Of a stretch of DNA of 64,000 bases, positions 38,240 through 50,869 are shown piece after piece (within the stretch, counting starts at the first letter, position 1; every line of letters starts with the position of its first letter). A program made the translations under genes and the position numbers. The stretch is from Chlorokybus atmophyticus (taxonomy: Eukaryota > Streptophyta > Chlorokybophyceae > Chlorokybales > Chlorokybaceae), in contig RHPI01002503.1 of the NCBI GenBank assembly GCA_009103225.1, forward strand, positions 750,981 through 814,980. The letters are read 5' to 3'. A model generated the notes under the pieces. It was not told the DNA's origin. It saw nothing but the letters and a program-made list of their open reading frames with translations, and did not search any database.

Positions 38240-39084
38240 TTAACACATAAAGCTGCCCACTCGATCTCGCGGTATAAGTCGCAGTTCAGAGCCATGCTTC
38301 AGAAACACGTTGCCTGATGACACCAGAGTTTAACAGTTGAACGTCACGCAATCATATACTTGCACGCTCCGGACGCAAAATCATAGGATACCTGCACTTT
38401 GCTGCGGATTAATACCCACTCCGTCTGAAACAACATCATCGTATCATGACATGCACACCGCCGGGAGTCGCCGTGCACCACCCAACACAACGCACGTACC
38501 ATTTGTGATGATCGCGCTGGTTTGAGACGGCACCTTGAACTGCATGCACAATGTTGGCACACAGTGCCGTGCCATGTCAGTTGCACTGCGCCATGGTATG
38601 GTGATTGTGGTTGTGGTTATAGTAACCACTGCTGTGCTCGGGCAATGCGAACCCCATGAAGCCCATGTGGCGTGAGGTGCATTTCCATGAAAGCTGATTG
38701 CAATGCGTGCGACACGTCTGTCTATAAATGCTATACTATGCATGCTACCATGCTATGCTATGCTATGCTATGCTCACCTCTTCAGCAGCAAACTTGAGGA
38801 CGGCTGTAAACGGAGCCTCCTCTGGCACGCTGAAGCTGCACAGTACCAAGTTACTATTGGTCAGCACTCATATGCGAGCAACGCAGCATACAATTATGTC
38901 GCAAGCGCAGGTTGCGCGAGTGGAAGAAATACATACACTCTGTACGGCAGCTTAGGGTCGGACGTCAGCGTCACCTTGAACGTCACTTTAGACCTGAGAG
39001 GCGCACACACACAGCTTTCAACTAGTTTACCTACATGCCGCACGCATGTTTACAAAACAACCGCATAGCAATCGACGCTTACAT
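38240..39084 (-). CDS. UFM1: Ubiquitin-fold modifier 1
   Basis: UFM1 is conjugated to targets such as ribosomal protein uL24 at the ER through UBA5, UFC1 and UFL1. Six coding exons give 87 residues: 39083-39084 (only AT of the start codon), 38937-38993, 38778-38835, 38500-38539, 38392-38424 and 38240-38313. The sequence follows the family closely: SKVTFKVTLTSDPKLPYRV, FSVPEEAPFTAVLKFAAEE, FKVPSQTSAIITNDGVGI, NVFLKHGSELRLIPRDRVG. The conjugating Gly is followed by SFMC, a four-residue tail to be removed by UfSP-type proteases (animal precursors have about two residues). The start codon is formed by splicing: AT at the donor, G after the acceptor at 38993. Unspliced RNA would read ATG TAA. Confidence 0.95.
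38748..38775. repeat. (ATGCT)n microsatellite in a UFM1 intron
   Basis: About five copies of a 5-bp unit lie at the donor side of the intron following the exon at 38778-38835. Confidence 0.9.
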
Positions 39085-39416
39085 GGCTTACACAGCGCTC
39101 AGCCCAGAGCTCCCACCACAACCGGCCGCCGCCACCACCGCCACGACACCACCGCCGCCGCCGCCGCCGCCGCCGCCGCTGCTGCCACGTCGTCACCGCC
39201 AGCACGCGACAGCTCCGAGTTCTGTGCAAGGAAGATATCAAAGTTCACTGCGATGTCGGTGACGTTTGAAAACCCTAACTTTTTCCCGCCAAAGCGAGGC
39301 CAACGGGCAGTTCGGCTCTGTGAGCTTTGCTGCTGGTGGATGGCGGCGGCGGGTCCAGCGGCGAGAAGGTTGTCGTGAGGGTTACGGCGAGGTGAGGGGT
39401 ATAAGCAAGTGGCGCA
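39085..39416. promoter_or_regulatory. Bidirectional promoter UFM1/SMC2
   Basis: Only about 330 bp separate the two divergent start codons. The centre carries a (CCG)n run near 39151-39180. The UFM1 5' UTR must lie within it, so transcription start sites of both genes are expected here. Confidence 0.6.
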
Positions 39417-42400
39417 ATGTACATCAAGGAGGTATGCCTGGACGGCTTCAAGTCCTACGCGCAGAGGACGGTGATCACGGGGTTCGACCCGTTCTTCAAC
39501 GCCATCACGGGGCTGAACGGCTCGGGAAAGTCCAACATTTTGGACGCCATCTGCTTCCTTCTTGGCCTGTCCAAGCTTTCTCAGGTAGCAACCCTAAGTC
39601 ATATAGCTGTGACCTATGACCAGCTCTGTTACCCATTGCAATGAGGTTTGTGTGTGATGAATTGCTGCTAAGAGGAGGTGTGCAATTGGTTCAGCTTGTT
39701 AGTCTCTTGAAAGCAAAAATTTGAGAGTATGGCCCACTACAACTAGTCAGCCGAGTTTCTGATTTAGTGTGGTTGATAATGCCGGCATAGTTCTCTTGCT
39801 GATTTTGCTGTGTTGTTTTTGCTCTTTAGGTGCGCGCAGCCAACCTGCAGGAGCTTGTGTACAAGCAGGGGCAGGCAGGCATTACGAAGGCCTCAGTTGC
39901 AATTACCTTCGACAACAGTGACAAGAACCAGAGTCCAGCTGGCTATGAGGACGTCAAGGAGATCACAGTGACACGCCAAGTATGATAAGTGATGTATTCA
40001 AGTAGTGGTCGTATGATTGTGATTGAGTCGCTGATGGTTGTGGGGTTCTAATCAGTAATATCATTGTTAACACCATGCCAATCTAGGTAGTGCTTGGGGG
40101 CCGAAACAAGTACCTCATCAATGGGCATCTGGCGCAGCCAAGCATGGTCCAGATGTTGTTCCATTCCGTCCAGCTTAATGTGGACAACCCGCACTTCTTG
40201 ATCATGCAAGGACGCATCACAAAGGTGCTCAACATGAAGCCCCCGGAGATCTTGTCGATGATTGAGGAGGCCGCAGGCACTAGTATGTACGAAATGAAGC
40301 GAGCGGATGCCTTCAAGACCCTGACGAAGAAAGAAGCCAAATTGGTGGAAATTGACAAGGTACAACTTACTGAGTCAATGTCACGCTCGTAATGGACTGC
40401 GCGTGAGGTTGCATGCTAACTGTTTGTACTGCTGAACACTGCTACGCACGACTCGTGCATCCCACGGCTTGCAGGTGCTGAATGAAGAGATCACACCATC
40501 ACTGGGAAAGATGCGCAAGGACTGGGATCGATACCAGCAGTGGCAAGTGAACGAGAAGGACTTGGACGCTCTGAAGAGGTTCTGCCTTGCATACGACTTC
40601 CATGTAGCCTCCAACACTCTTGACGGTGCTGCTGGACACGTCTCTGCATTGCAGGTAGTTTGCTTGCAGTAACATGATAGCTGATCCTGAAACTAAGTTC
40701 GTCTTGACCAAAGCAGCGTAGTTGCAAGAAACAAGCGCGTTATCATGTCCCAAAAAGAAGTATGTTTTGCTAGACAGAGCTTGCAGAACGATCTGAGTTG
40801 GAGAGTAGCTTGCAAGCAAGCATTGAGGCAAAGGAGAAGGAGATCATCGAGTTGACGGAACAGCGCGAGCGGCAGCAAGGGCCTGATATCAAGCGGCTGG
40901 CAGCGCAAGTTGAAGAACTATCCAAAGAGCTTGTCAAACAGGTGAGCATCGTTGGCACGCAAACAACATTCAGCATCTCAAACGCTGTAACATGGTCTGC
41001 GTGTCTCTCTGATTGCAGACAGCAGCCTGGACGAACAGCAAGGAAACTTATGACAGTGAAGTTGCGGCCAAAGAAAAGGTTAGCTTGTGCACAGTGAGGT
41101 CGGCATTCGCATGCTAGCTTGTGTACATGGTTATTCTATCAGTGCCGCTTTCTGCCTGACCTCATTCCTGCTTGTTGTCAGCAAGAAAGCAATGCATGGG
41201 AGTTGGAAGCGTCCATATCTGCACAAGAGAATGCCATTGCAGGTAGCGCGAACAATTGCAAGGGCACAAAGGACAGCTACGACCGCTTGCGCGGTCATCT
41301 GGACGACCTTAAGGCCGAGTTGCAGGTTTGTGGCAAATGTCAATACACAATCGGTCTCAGCTCAACGTTGAGTTCTCATTTTCTGCCGACCTGCAGGCTG
41401 CACAGGCCGGCAGAATGACAGGGGCAGGAGGCAAAAGCCTGGGCGAGCTGCTGGGTGAGGCACATGCTGCTGTCAAAAGCATGGAAACCGAGGCCAAGCA
41501 GTGGCGCATCAAGGTGTGGTGTTGTGCTTCTCCCAAGTTGCACTGAACACTCTGCATGGTGCAATAGTTCACTGCGATTCGCCCGTGCAGGGGGACCATG
41601 CGGAGAAGGAGTTGGTTCGTAAGCGTGCAGCATTGCGTAAGGCTGGGAAGGAGTCAGCCAGCATGCAAACAGAACTCGAGCAGGCCAATGCTGCTGTGGA
41701 CATGGCGCGCAAGGCATTGGAGGCAGTGACATACGATTCAGAGCACGTAGCACGACTTCATGCGGTACGTGTTGACTTTCTGTTCAGGTATTGAAGCATA
41801 AGTTGCAGCCGCTTGATTGCTGCTTTGGCTTGTACTAGCAGACCCAGGCCACATTGAACCAAGAGTTGCAGAGGTGTCAGCAGCAGTTTGATGCGCAAGC
41901 AGCAGAAGTGAGCATGCTGAACTTTTCGTATGCGGATCCCGAGCAAGGTTTTGATCGCCACAGAGTGAAAGGTCTTGTTGCTCGTTTGATGCGAGTGAAG
42001 GACCGGGCTGCAAGTACCGCAATCGAGGTTAGTTCCGAAGCAGACATGTAACATCCAGCTGTGCATGCCTGAGATTGGTGCCAGGTACTGTAACGATTTT
42101 CGCAAACGGGGCAATGCTGTCGACAGAAAGTGGACAGTTGCTTTCCTCATGACTGTAGCATGCATTTTCTGTTAAGCACATTAGCATAGCATTTGCGTGT
42201 GTCCTCATTGATGAATTGCATACCAGGTGACTGCAGGAGGAAAGCTCTACAATGTGGTCGTTGACACAGAGCAAACCGGCAAGTTGCTCCTCAGCAAAGG
42301 GCAGCTACGATCAAGAGTCACCATCATCCCACTCAACAAGATTGATGCACGTGTTGTCTCTGATGCCAAGCAAGCCGCTGCGAGACAACTGGTGGGACAC

Positions 42401-45400
42401 ATTCTGGTTCTCAGTTTTGTCAGTACCTTCACGTGATACCAGATGGTGTGCTAATTTGTCTTTTACAAATCCCGTAGGGGGGCGCGGAGAAAGCCAGCCT
42501 TGCCCTATCTGTGGTGGGTTATGAGAAAGATGTGGCACAGGCAATGGCTTACGTATTTGGCGGGACCTTTGTCTGCAAGGATAGCGCTACAGCAGAGAAG
42601 GTACACACAAAGCACCAACGCTTTCAGGCTTCTGGTGGGTCTGCTGCTGAAAACCAAGTATTGCTTGATGCAGGTCGCTTTCAACAAGGATGTGCTGACA
42701 CCATGCGTAACACTTGAAGGAGACATCTTCAACCCGCAGGGTACACTAACCGGCGGCTCTCGCAGGTAAGGCACTCTATCAGCGTGCATTGCATTTTGGT
42801 TGTGCTTTATGTGTGGCAGATCGACATACAGAAAAATAACAACAACAATCACCAAGACACGATGCAGTACTTAATTCACAAACTGTATCATGCAGTCAAT
42901 CAGCATCCCTGCTTCTCAAGTTGCATGAATTGAACAACCTAGAGGATGACCTTCGCGCAAGAAAGCAGAAGTTGGCCGAGGTGGACACTCAGGTAAGAGA
43001 GTACTGCACACCAACTTCAAACCAACAACCACTGACACCGTTGCGTCATGCCAGGTGGCAGCTACTGCAAAGACTGAAGGCGTGTACAAGCAGCTGTTGG
43101 CACAGCTTCAACTGAAAGAGCACTCACTGCAGTTGTTGCAGTCACGGCTTGCGCAGAGCGAGTATCAACAGGTACCTGTGGCGAGTCACTCAGCTTGGCA
43201 TTGAGCCTGTGTATGCTGTGAGCCTGAGTTGAGGTTACTCTGAGCATGGTGTGTTCAACAGTTAATGGATGCAACTGCCAAACTGGAAGACGAGTTGCAA
43301 TGCGCACAAAAAGCGGGCGAGGCCTCTGAACAGAAAGCCAAGGTATGATGGTGCTCATGTAGTGCATCGTGCATTGCCAGGGGAGTTACTAAACCTTGCC
43401 TGTATAAAACTTTGTATTCATGCAGGAGCATGTCCAGGAGGCAGCTGAGATAGAAAAGAGAATATCCAGCTTTGACCAGGACCGCGAGAAGCGCATAACG
43501 ACCATTCAAAACGAGCTGAAAGGCAGCGATGCCAAGCTGGCTGCTGCGAGTCAAGCTGTGAAGGTATGCTCCATATGTTTGTGCGGACATTCCGCTGTTT
43601 AGCTGCTCGAAGCAAACAAGTTGTTACAATGTGCTGAATTGCAATGCTTCCTTGCAGGAAGTTGAGCAAGAGGCCCAGCGGCTGGCTTTGGAACTTGAGG
43701 CCCTGCGACAGGAACGAAGCAGCCTTGAAGAAGGCATCTCTGCTGCGGCTTTGCAGATCACGGAGGCGTTAAGAGTGGTGGAACAAAAGGCAGAGAAGGT
43801 AGACATGTGCGCTTGCTGATGCTGCTCTGCATATCGTGTTTGTCCCTCTACATAGAGATAATCTGGTAAGTTCGACTGTTTGGTCTGGGTACTGTGTGGC
43901 GATCAAGAAGGGTCGGTGCAGGTTAGGGCTGTCAGCCAGCAGTATGATGAAGCCAAGGCACAACTGGAAGAGAAGCGGCAACAAGTCAGGACCTGCGACG
44001 AGGAAGTGAACACGCGGGTGAAGGAGCAAAACGAGCTGAGAAAGCAGCTGACTGACAACGGATTGGAGTGCAAAAAGTTAGCACACAAGGCAAGCAGGCA
44101 CATGCGGCTGCTTGTGAAGTGAGTATAGAGAGCACCTGTTTACCAACATGTGTTGTGTGCAGCTGAAAAAGCTTGAAGCAGACCAGGTGAACGCCTTATC
44201 TGTAGCTGAGAAGCTGAAACAAAGTCGTCCATGGCTGCTAGAAGAACGCCACCTCTTTGGCAAAGTTGGAACGGACTACGACTTCAATGCTCAATCGCCC
44301 AATGAAGCCAAGTCACGGTTGGAGGCACTGACCAAAGCTCAAGAAGGGTAAGGTCCTGGTCATGCCTGTTCTTAGCGCAGTGACCAACGGGTACATGTTT
44401 GGCATAGCCTGTCAAAGCGGGTAAATCGCAAAGCGATGAGCGTGCTGGAGAAGGCTGAAGAGGAGTACCAGCAGCTCCAGAAGAAGAGAGAGATTGTCAT
44501 GGTGCGTCTCATCTTGTGTGCAGAATAAGTGCCCACATGCCTACACAATCACCGCTAACAAAGCTGCTGCTGTGCTGACAATGTATTGCACGCATCAGAA
44601 CGACAAGGTAAAAATTCAGGGTGTCATCAGCGAACTCGACGAGAAGAAAAAGGATGTTCTGTTGAACGCTTGGGAGAAAGTGAACAAGTGAGGATTCTGC
44701 TGGGTCTTGTTTTAGCTACTACCGTCTGGGCTTACACAGTCACCACAATGTGCAGGGACTTTGGGAACATCTTCTCTACGCTTCTACCTGGAACCACCGC
44801 TCGGCTTGAGCCTGAAGAGGGGCACACTTACATGGACGGCCTGCAAGTCAAGGTTCGTTGGTGCATGCTGGTATTGTTTGGTCAGGAACTATGCTTCAAG
44901 TTATTGTTTGCGCAGGTTGCTTTTGGAGGTGTGTGGAAAGAGTCTCTATCGGAGATGAGTGGCGGCCAGAAGTCGCTGTTAGCATTGTCGCTTATCCTCG
45001 CTCTTCTTCTGTTCAAACCAGCACCTCTGTATATCTTGGACGAGGTAAGATGATGCGCAGATTAGGCCTTTATGAAGCCATGGCTTGTGCATTGTGCATG
45101 TTTGTGCTTGACACATTATTTACACATACCATGACATGGGGCTGTGGCAGGTTGACGCTGCTTTGGACCTTAGTCACACGCAGAACATTGGGCGTATGAT
45201 CAAGACGCACTTTCCGTACTCTCAGGTAGATTGATGTTGAAACAAGCTCCTGTGAGGTTGTGATTGTTGCTGACCTGCTTTGTTGCAGTTTGTTGTGGTG
45301 TCGTTGAAGGAGGGCATGTTCAGCAATGCCAACGTGATCTTCCGCACCAAGTTTGTGGAGGGAGTTTCGAAGGTGACAAGAACTGTACCACTTAGCAAGC

Positions 45401-45597
45401 GCACTGAGAGGCAGCCACAACAAGGGCAGCAGTCGGAAAACAGGTAAGCAGGCTACAGACTTTTGGCCAGTGCCGTGTCGTTTAGTCTTTGTTTGCAAGT
45501 GTGTTGATAGTGCTACGTCAAATACAGCAGCTAACTTGTGCGCTGCTCATGATTGTGATACTGCAGGGGTCAGCCAACAATGGTGGCTGCAAGATAG
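39417..45597 (+). CDS. SMC2: Condensin subunit SMC2
   Basis: SMC2 pairs with SMC4 in condensin I and II to compact mitotic and meiotic chromosomes. Twenty-seven exons give 1196 residues, close to the usual 1170-1200. Exon starts: 39417, 39830, 40087, 40475, 40780, 41019, 41182, 41397, 41591, 41842, 42227, 42478, 42674, 42896, 43055, 43262, 43426, 43658, 43922, 44163, 44408, 44599, 44756, 44916, 45151, 45289, 45567. The Walker A GLNGSGKS is residues 32-39. Two long coiled coils flank a hinge of about 505-665 ([34 protein letters not shown]). The ABC signature MSGGQKS is at 1081-1087 and Walker B LYILDE at 1105-1110, then the D-loop [32 protein letters not shown] is the SMC2-type start. Intron 19 (44090-44162) uses a GC donor. 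All phases close. Confidence 0.97.
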
Positions 45598-46371
45598 GTA
45601 ATTCCAGGCTGCCAACTCAACTTGATGCAGCTGCATTGAGGAACTGAAACTCTTAGTCTGTGAGTCCCTTCAGTATACTGTAAGATAGCTCGTCCTCCTA
45701 GCTCGTCCCTTAGTAGCAGCAAACCACTGTGCAGCCGGTAGATGCCATCTGCTATTGGCTGCATTTACCGTAAGCTGCTTTGATTGTAACCTAAATCTGA
45801 TTACTATGCAACGTTAGCAGTGCTGCAGCTTGACTGCCCTCATAAAGCCGGCAGGTTACACTGTACACGTGCGTGATGCTTGTGGGATTGCCATGAAGGC
45901 ATGAAGGCAGGTAACTTGTTTCTCTTGGCCTTGCGTGACATTGAGAATGAGGTTGATTGCGTCAGATATGGTTAACTTATAAACGCTGTTCTGTTTGTGC
46001 TTACAAATAATGTGCATTCTTGCTCCTACAAGGGCCTCTTGGCATTTCCTGTCGCACTGTGAAAGGCGTGCACCATCTTCCCACCCATCTATTTGAAGTT
46101 CGTTGAATGACGAGAATGTGGTGCTTGTAAGCTATACCTTGAAACACCAGCAATAAGATGACTGAACGCTGATGCTGCCAGACAACATCTCAAACAGCAT
46201 CACCATGTCGCGTGCCACAGCACGCTGGATGCGATTCCATGGTTGCCACAAGCATCACCTGAGCTTCTATGCGAACCCAAGCACAACATCAGCAAACCTA
46301 CGCACTGTGCCACGCCCACAGTGTGAAACAATCACTGACACACCTATGTACACGAAAGCAAAATGCACTAG
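45598..46371. other. Convergent intergenic region SMC2/RIO1
   Basis: About 770 bp with no open frame of note. It should contain both 3' UTRs. TGTAA words, the usual green-algal polyadenylation signal, occur near 45678 and 45785 after the SMC2 stop. Confidence 0.45.
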
Positions 46372-49300
46372 TTACTTTTTGGTCCTCCTCGAAGCCCTAT
46401 CTTTGGCAGCTTTCTCCTTGCGCTTTTTGACCGCTTTAGGCACTTTTGTCTTCCTATGTTCACGGCGTTCTGCCTTCACCTCTTTCTTGTGCGCTTTGCG
46501 CATGGCCTTCAACTCTTCTTTGCTGTGCAGCCCGCCTGCCTCTGTTCCATTTGCTACGCCGTTCTCATCGCCATCAGAGGCATCAGAGCCATCTGAAGCA
46601 TTGGAGCTCTCAGAATCGCTCGCCTCATCCCCTGTTACAGACTCGGTGCCGCTCCCTTGTCCAATAGTTCCAACTTCAGTGTCGGTGGCCGCTGTGGCTG
46701 CTGCAGAAGAGTTATGGCGGCGCAACTCGGCAACAGGTTCAAGTAGTGCCGGCGTTTCTTGCACGCCCGACAGATCGGGTTTAAGCCCTGTGATGGTCTG
46801 GTAGTAGATGCCCTCGCTTTCACCTCCAGCAATCCTCTGCGCATCTTTCTCAAAGTCTGCAACTTGCTCCAGCGTCCTTGGGATGTATGCCTGTGCGAAA
46901 CAGAATGCGATCAACTGTTTTGCTATGCACACATAATCCTGTAACGGCCATGTTGCTCACCTGCTTGAATACAGCCTCTGCAACACTCTCCTCGTGTGTA
47001 GGCTCTGCTGGCCGACTCTCAATCTTTCTTTGCATCTGTCAAGCAAAGCAATGAGCTTGAGCATGCAAGTTGCAAGCGTCTGTTTGTCTGCTTTTTGTAG
47101 AGGATTTTCCCACGCCAACAGCCAACCAGGAAGGCCGAAGCTGCATGCCGCACAATCACCAACACCAAGCGGCTCACCATGTCAAGGTATGCATCCAGGT
47201 TGTCGTTTGTGATGGTTGGGTCTGTCACAAAGTCGAACAACTCGCGTACCGTCATTGTGCCAACGCCATTTTTCTTGAAGAAGTCCTGAACGACATGTGC
47301 AAGTAAGTGCCTACGAACCAGTCAATCCACAATCACAGTCTGGGCTTCTGCTGCAGAGCAAGCGAAGCAGCAAGCTTGAATCAAGTTGAGGGTCACATGA
47401 CATGCTGAGCCAATGAACATAAGCCACACCGGCTACACACCGTCACATGCTGGCAATCCTCGCGTAAAAACTCCAGCGCGTGTGGATGATCCAGATCAAC
47501 CGCTTGAGACACGTCAATGAAGTGACAGTGACCCTGTAACGCAGCTCCATCAGCACAAGACTCGATTTCATGTCTGGCCAAGCTATCCAAAACAGCATGC
47601 ACCAAGTTGAACACTGGTGTTACCAATCAGCAAACGTGAATGCTGCAAAATATCAAGATGCAACCACAAGGCACCTTTTTTTTGGTTGTACCTGGTAGTA
47701 AAGGACATTGTACTCGCTGAAGTCGCCATGCACAAGTTTGCAATCCTGGTACATTGTTCGGGCGGCAAGGATGCACTGCGGACATGACACTGTTGTAAGG
47801 TGGCGGTCCACAGCATGAGCTTGCATATTGCACCTCCAAACCACAAACCGTAATTACAAACCATGAAGCGTTTTGACAAATGTGTACCTCAACATAGCTC
47901 TCCCGCAACTGTGCTGCAGTAAGCTCCGCGTCTTTCAACCTTGGTGCTGCCCAACCACTGTCACCTGCCAGCAACTCACATTGGTCCGAGTAGCACCCTA
48001 GCTCGCTAAGCATCGCAACAAGAGCATTCAGCTGCTACGCTGCGCCAATGTAACATGAAGTCTGCCTAACAGTATGTATGCTTACCGACAAAGGTCATGA
48101 CGAGCACATGCATGCGCAGCAGAACAGGCCTGGGGCTCCTCACACCAGCAGCATTCAACCTGCAACAATGGGCAGCCAGTGGGTAACCCACAAGCTCCTG
48201 CCGTGCTACTAACAGCGCAGAGAAAAGGAGCTGGCTTCAACTGCAAGCGGCTGCAGTCACTGTCAGTACCTCATCAGGTTGCGCATCTCCTTCTCAGCCC
48301 AAGTCTTCACCATCTTGCGAGGGTTGTGCTTGCTGTAACCATGGCGGAAGCGGAAGTCTCCCTGCACATAGCGGTCACGATCCCTGACCGGACAATTACA
48401 CCGGTTACAGCTTTCTCAAAACGTTGCACACAATGTAACAGCAATGGTAATTTAAGCTACAACGCAGCGACTCACTTGAACACCAGGATGGACGTCTTGT
48501 AAACCTTCACAGCCAGCTCCTCACCGTGGTCAGTGCTTGCGTGATACACGTTGGCCTGTGCAAGTCTGCTTTAAGCGTGAGCGCCTTGAGACAGCTTGTG
48601 GCGGCGCAACCACCAAAAGCCAACGAACCTCTTTGCCAGTGGACACGCAGCCATTGATCTCGGTGAAAATGCCCCTGTTGAGCATCTTGAAAAGAACCAT
48701 GCGTGTTCTGGGATCCAAAACCTGACGGATTGCTTTTCATGAGCATTCATTCAACAACGCAATTGGGAAACACCAGCAGCATATGACACGGCACCTGTTC
48801 AACAGTGGCTCGGTCGCTCTTCTCATGCGTCCTCATGCGACCATGCGCTTCCTTGCGACTGCTTTCACGCACCGAAGTGGCAACGCTGTCCGATATGCGC
48901 ACAGCACCTTGCCTATCAAGAACTTCTTCCTGCAATAGACCAATGACAGCATCACAAGCTGTGCTTGTCAAGTGCTGTCACTGCTAATAGCAACGGCTGC
49001 AATGTACTTGCATGCCTGTATGGGGCCAGCATACACCCTGCTGTTGAGCTGCTGCTGGCGATTGCGGTGCGGCTGTAGCGCGCCTGCTGTTCGATTGACA
49101 CCGCCACCGGCATTCGGTCGCGAGCTGAGACCTGTCTTGAAGCTTGTTGATGTTGCGCTGCCACCACGCGCTACCAGGTCTGAACAAGGAAGAAGATGCA
49201 TAATTAAATTGGAGGTGCCAAAACCACTCAGTTCCAATGCTATCAACGCCGAGTGCACGTCAATTACAATGCCTACATAACCAGCTTCTCCTCTGGAATG

Positions 49301-49938
49301 CTACGCACAGTCCGTTGACTGAGCCTGCAAGAACCAAACTCAAATCGTGGCACTCCAACTGGCATCACTGGGTGGAGCATAATAAATGTCCAACATAACA
49401 TGCGGACACCATCATCACCATCTACCAAACTACTAAACTTCACTGACACATTTGCAAAAGCTGTTTTCACAACATTCTTCATGGCTGTGAGTCTGTCGCT
49501 ATCAAGCTTCTGCGGTAACGTTAATAGCTCCAGCACCAGTGACTAAAACCTAGGATTGCATGGTGTGTGTAAACGAGTGCAGCACACAACGACGGTGCAT
49601 ATCCAACCGGATTGTCTACAGCGCCAGCTACCTTCGCGAAGGTCCATCCAGTCGAGTGCATCCAGTAGCTCCGCTTCGTCCGTGGCAGCTGCAGCCTGAC
49701 GAGCCTTCGCCAAGCGCAAGCGCTCCTCCTTGGCCTCAATCACTCTCCTCCTGAACTCCTCATCCGTAACGTCATCATCCGCTACAGCTCCCGAGTCATC
49801 CTCGTCGTCATCTTCCGTCTCGTCATCGTCATCCTCCTCCTCCTCCTCCTCTCCCACCAACTCCTCAGAGTCCTCAGCATACCTCGCTGCCAATTCGCTG
49901 AACGGCGTCAAAGCCACCTCACCCACAACCTCCCCCAT
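46372..49938 (-). CDS. RIOK1: RIO1 atypical protein kinase
   Basis: RIO1 is a cytoplasmic kinase/ATPase needed for the last steps of 40S subunit maturation. Thirteen exons give 633 residues: 49632-49938, 49037-49179, 48795-48929, 48629-48721, 48476-48555, 48270-48383, 48086-48159, 47888-47964, 47692-47775, 47441-47533, 47178-47285, 46961-47035 and 46372-46890. An acidic leader precedes the diagnostic [14 protein letters not shown] and [15 protein letters not shown]. The flexible P-loop is STGKEANVYHA from residue 222, catalytic Lys243 lies in LAVKVYKTS, the catalytic loop HGDFSEYN has Asp359 and Asn364, and metal-binding Asp376 is in HFIDVSQAV. The C-terminal region has [32 protein letters not shown] and a Lys-rich tail ([18 protein letters not shown]), as in human RIOK1. 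Exon 2 (Ser/Gly-rich) is the least conserved. Confidence 0.96.
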
Positions 49939-50869
49939 GCTGATACGCTCACACCCAGCCCTCGCTCCGCCGCACTACACCAACACCCCCGCCGCAGCCG
50001 CAGCCGCCGCCGCAGCCGCCCAAGGGATCACTGAACATCAAGCTGACTTACCCAGTTCACTAGGTTTGCCGATCTAAAGCTGATACCTGCTGGGACGGCA
50101 TATAGTGATATTTCAGTCTTCAAGATACAATCACGCGGTTAGATTTTTCCAAGTCTGGACTGTGCCCTTTTCGCCACGCTGTAAGCTTAGCCTACAGCGT
50201 GGGCCTAAGATTGACATTGACAAAGTCTTCGATTCAGGGACGGTGAATCAAGGAGTGTGCTTGGAGGTTGCGGTGGCCGTGTGCTGGGCGGCGGCGCCTG
50301 TGGCGACGTAGCCGGTGTGGGTCTGGTCGTCTTGCCGCTGTGCAGCGTGATTGGTAAACTCGAAAATTAGTGGCTCGTCCCCTCTCGCCGCAGCGTAGAC
50401 TCAGTTGGCGGTGAGTCTCTTGTGGGTGTTGGAGTAAGTGCTTGTGGCGGTGTATATGGGAAGTGTTGTGTGGGCAGCGTTTTTGCTTGTAAGCAAAGAG
50501 CCTTTGCCTGTCTTGAAGTTTGCCTTCAAATCGGCCTAGGTTTCATTGCTGTTGCTGCGTCATCAGGCTCTCATCTGACACGAGGCCTAGCGCTGGCTTG
50601 TGTGACCACGGTAGAATCATCTCTAGCATGGAAGTTGATCACTAACAGAACAACGGGGACTAGTGACGTCCTCTTAGCAGTAGATCAGCAGTCTAGTGTA
50701 GGAGCTGTGTGCGGCTTCCCCCAAGGTTGCAAATGGAACGAATGCTCACAACTGCTGAGGAGCTCACTGGTTCACTGATGGTTGACCTGCTGGTCCACCT
50801 GTGTTTGGCAGTGCAAGCTCACAGTATTTAACTAACATTCGTCTGTTGCTGTTCAGAAGCGAGACGCAG
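49939..50869. promoter_or_regulatory. Divergent region RIO1/secreted protein
   Basis: A GCC/GCA triplet run near 49988-50020 lies just upstream of the RIO1 start. The remaining 800 bp have no supported exon and should include the 5' UTR of the downstream small gene, possibly with non-coding exons. Confidence 0.4.

Noticed and set aside
38703-39068. Long + strand frame across UFM1
   Set aside because: Shadow of UFM1 on the opposite strand, whose exons match the family residue by residue.
39654-39762. Possible C/D snoRNA in SMC2 intron 1 (GTGATGA ... CTGA)
   Set aside because: C and D boxes are about 105 nt apart and the flanks do not form a terminal stem; no convincing guide.
41238-41270. 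Possible mini-intron in SMC2 (GTAGCG...AAAG)
   Set aside because: Frame is open through it and the length fits SMC2; too short for the introns of this genome.
46446-46804. Open frames on the + strand over the RIO1 tail
   Set aside because: Antisense shadows of the Ser/Asp/Lys-rich C-terminal exon of RIO1.
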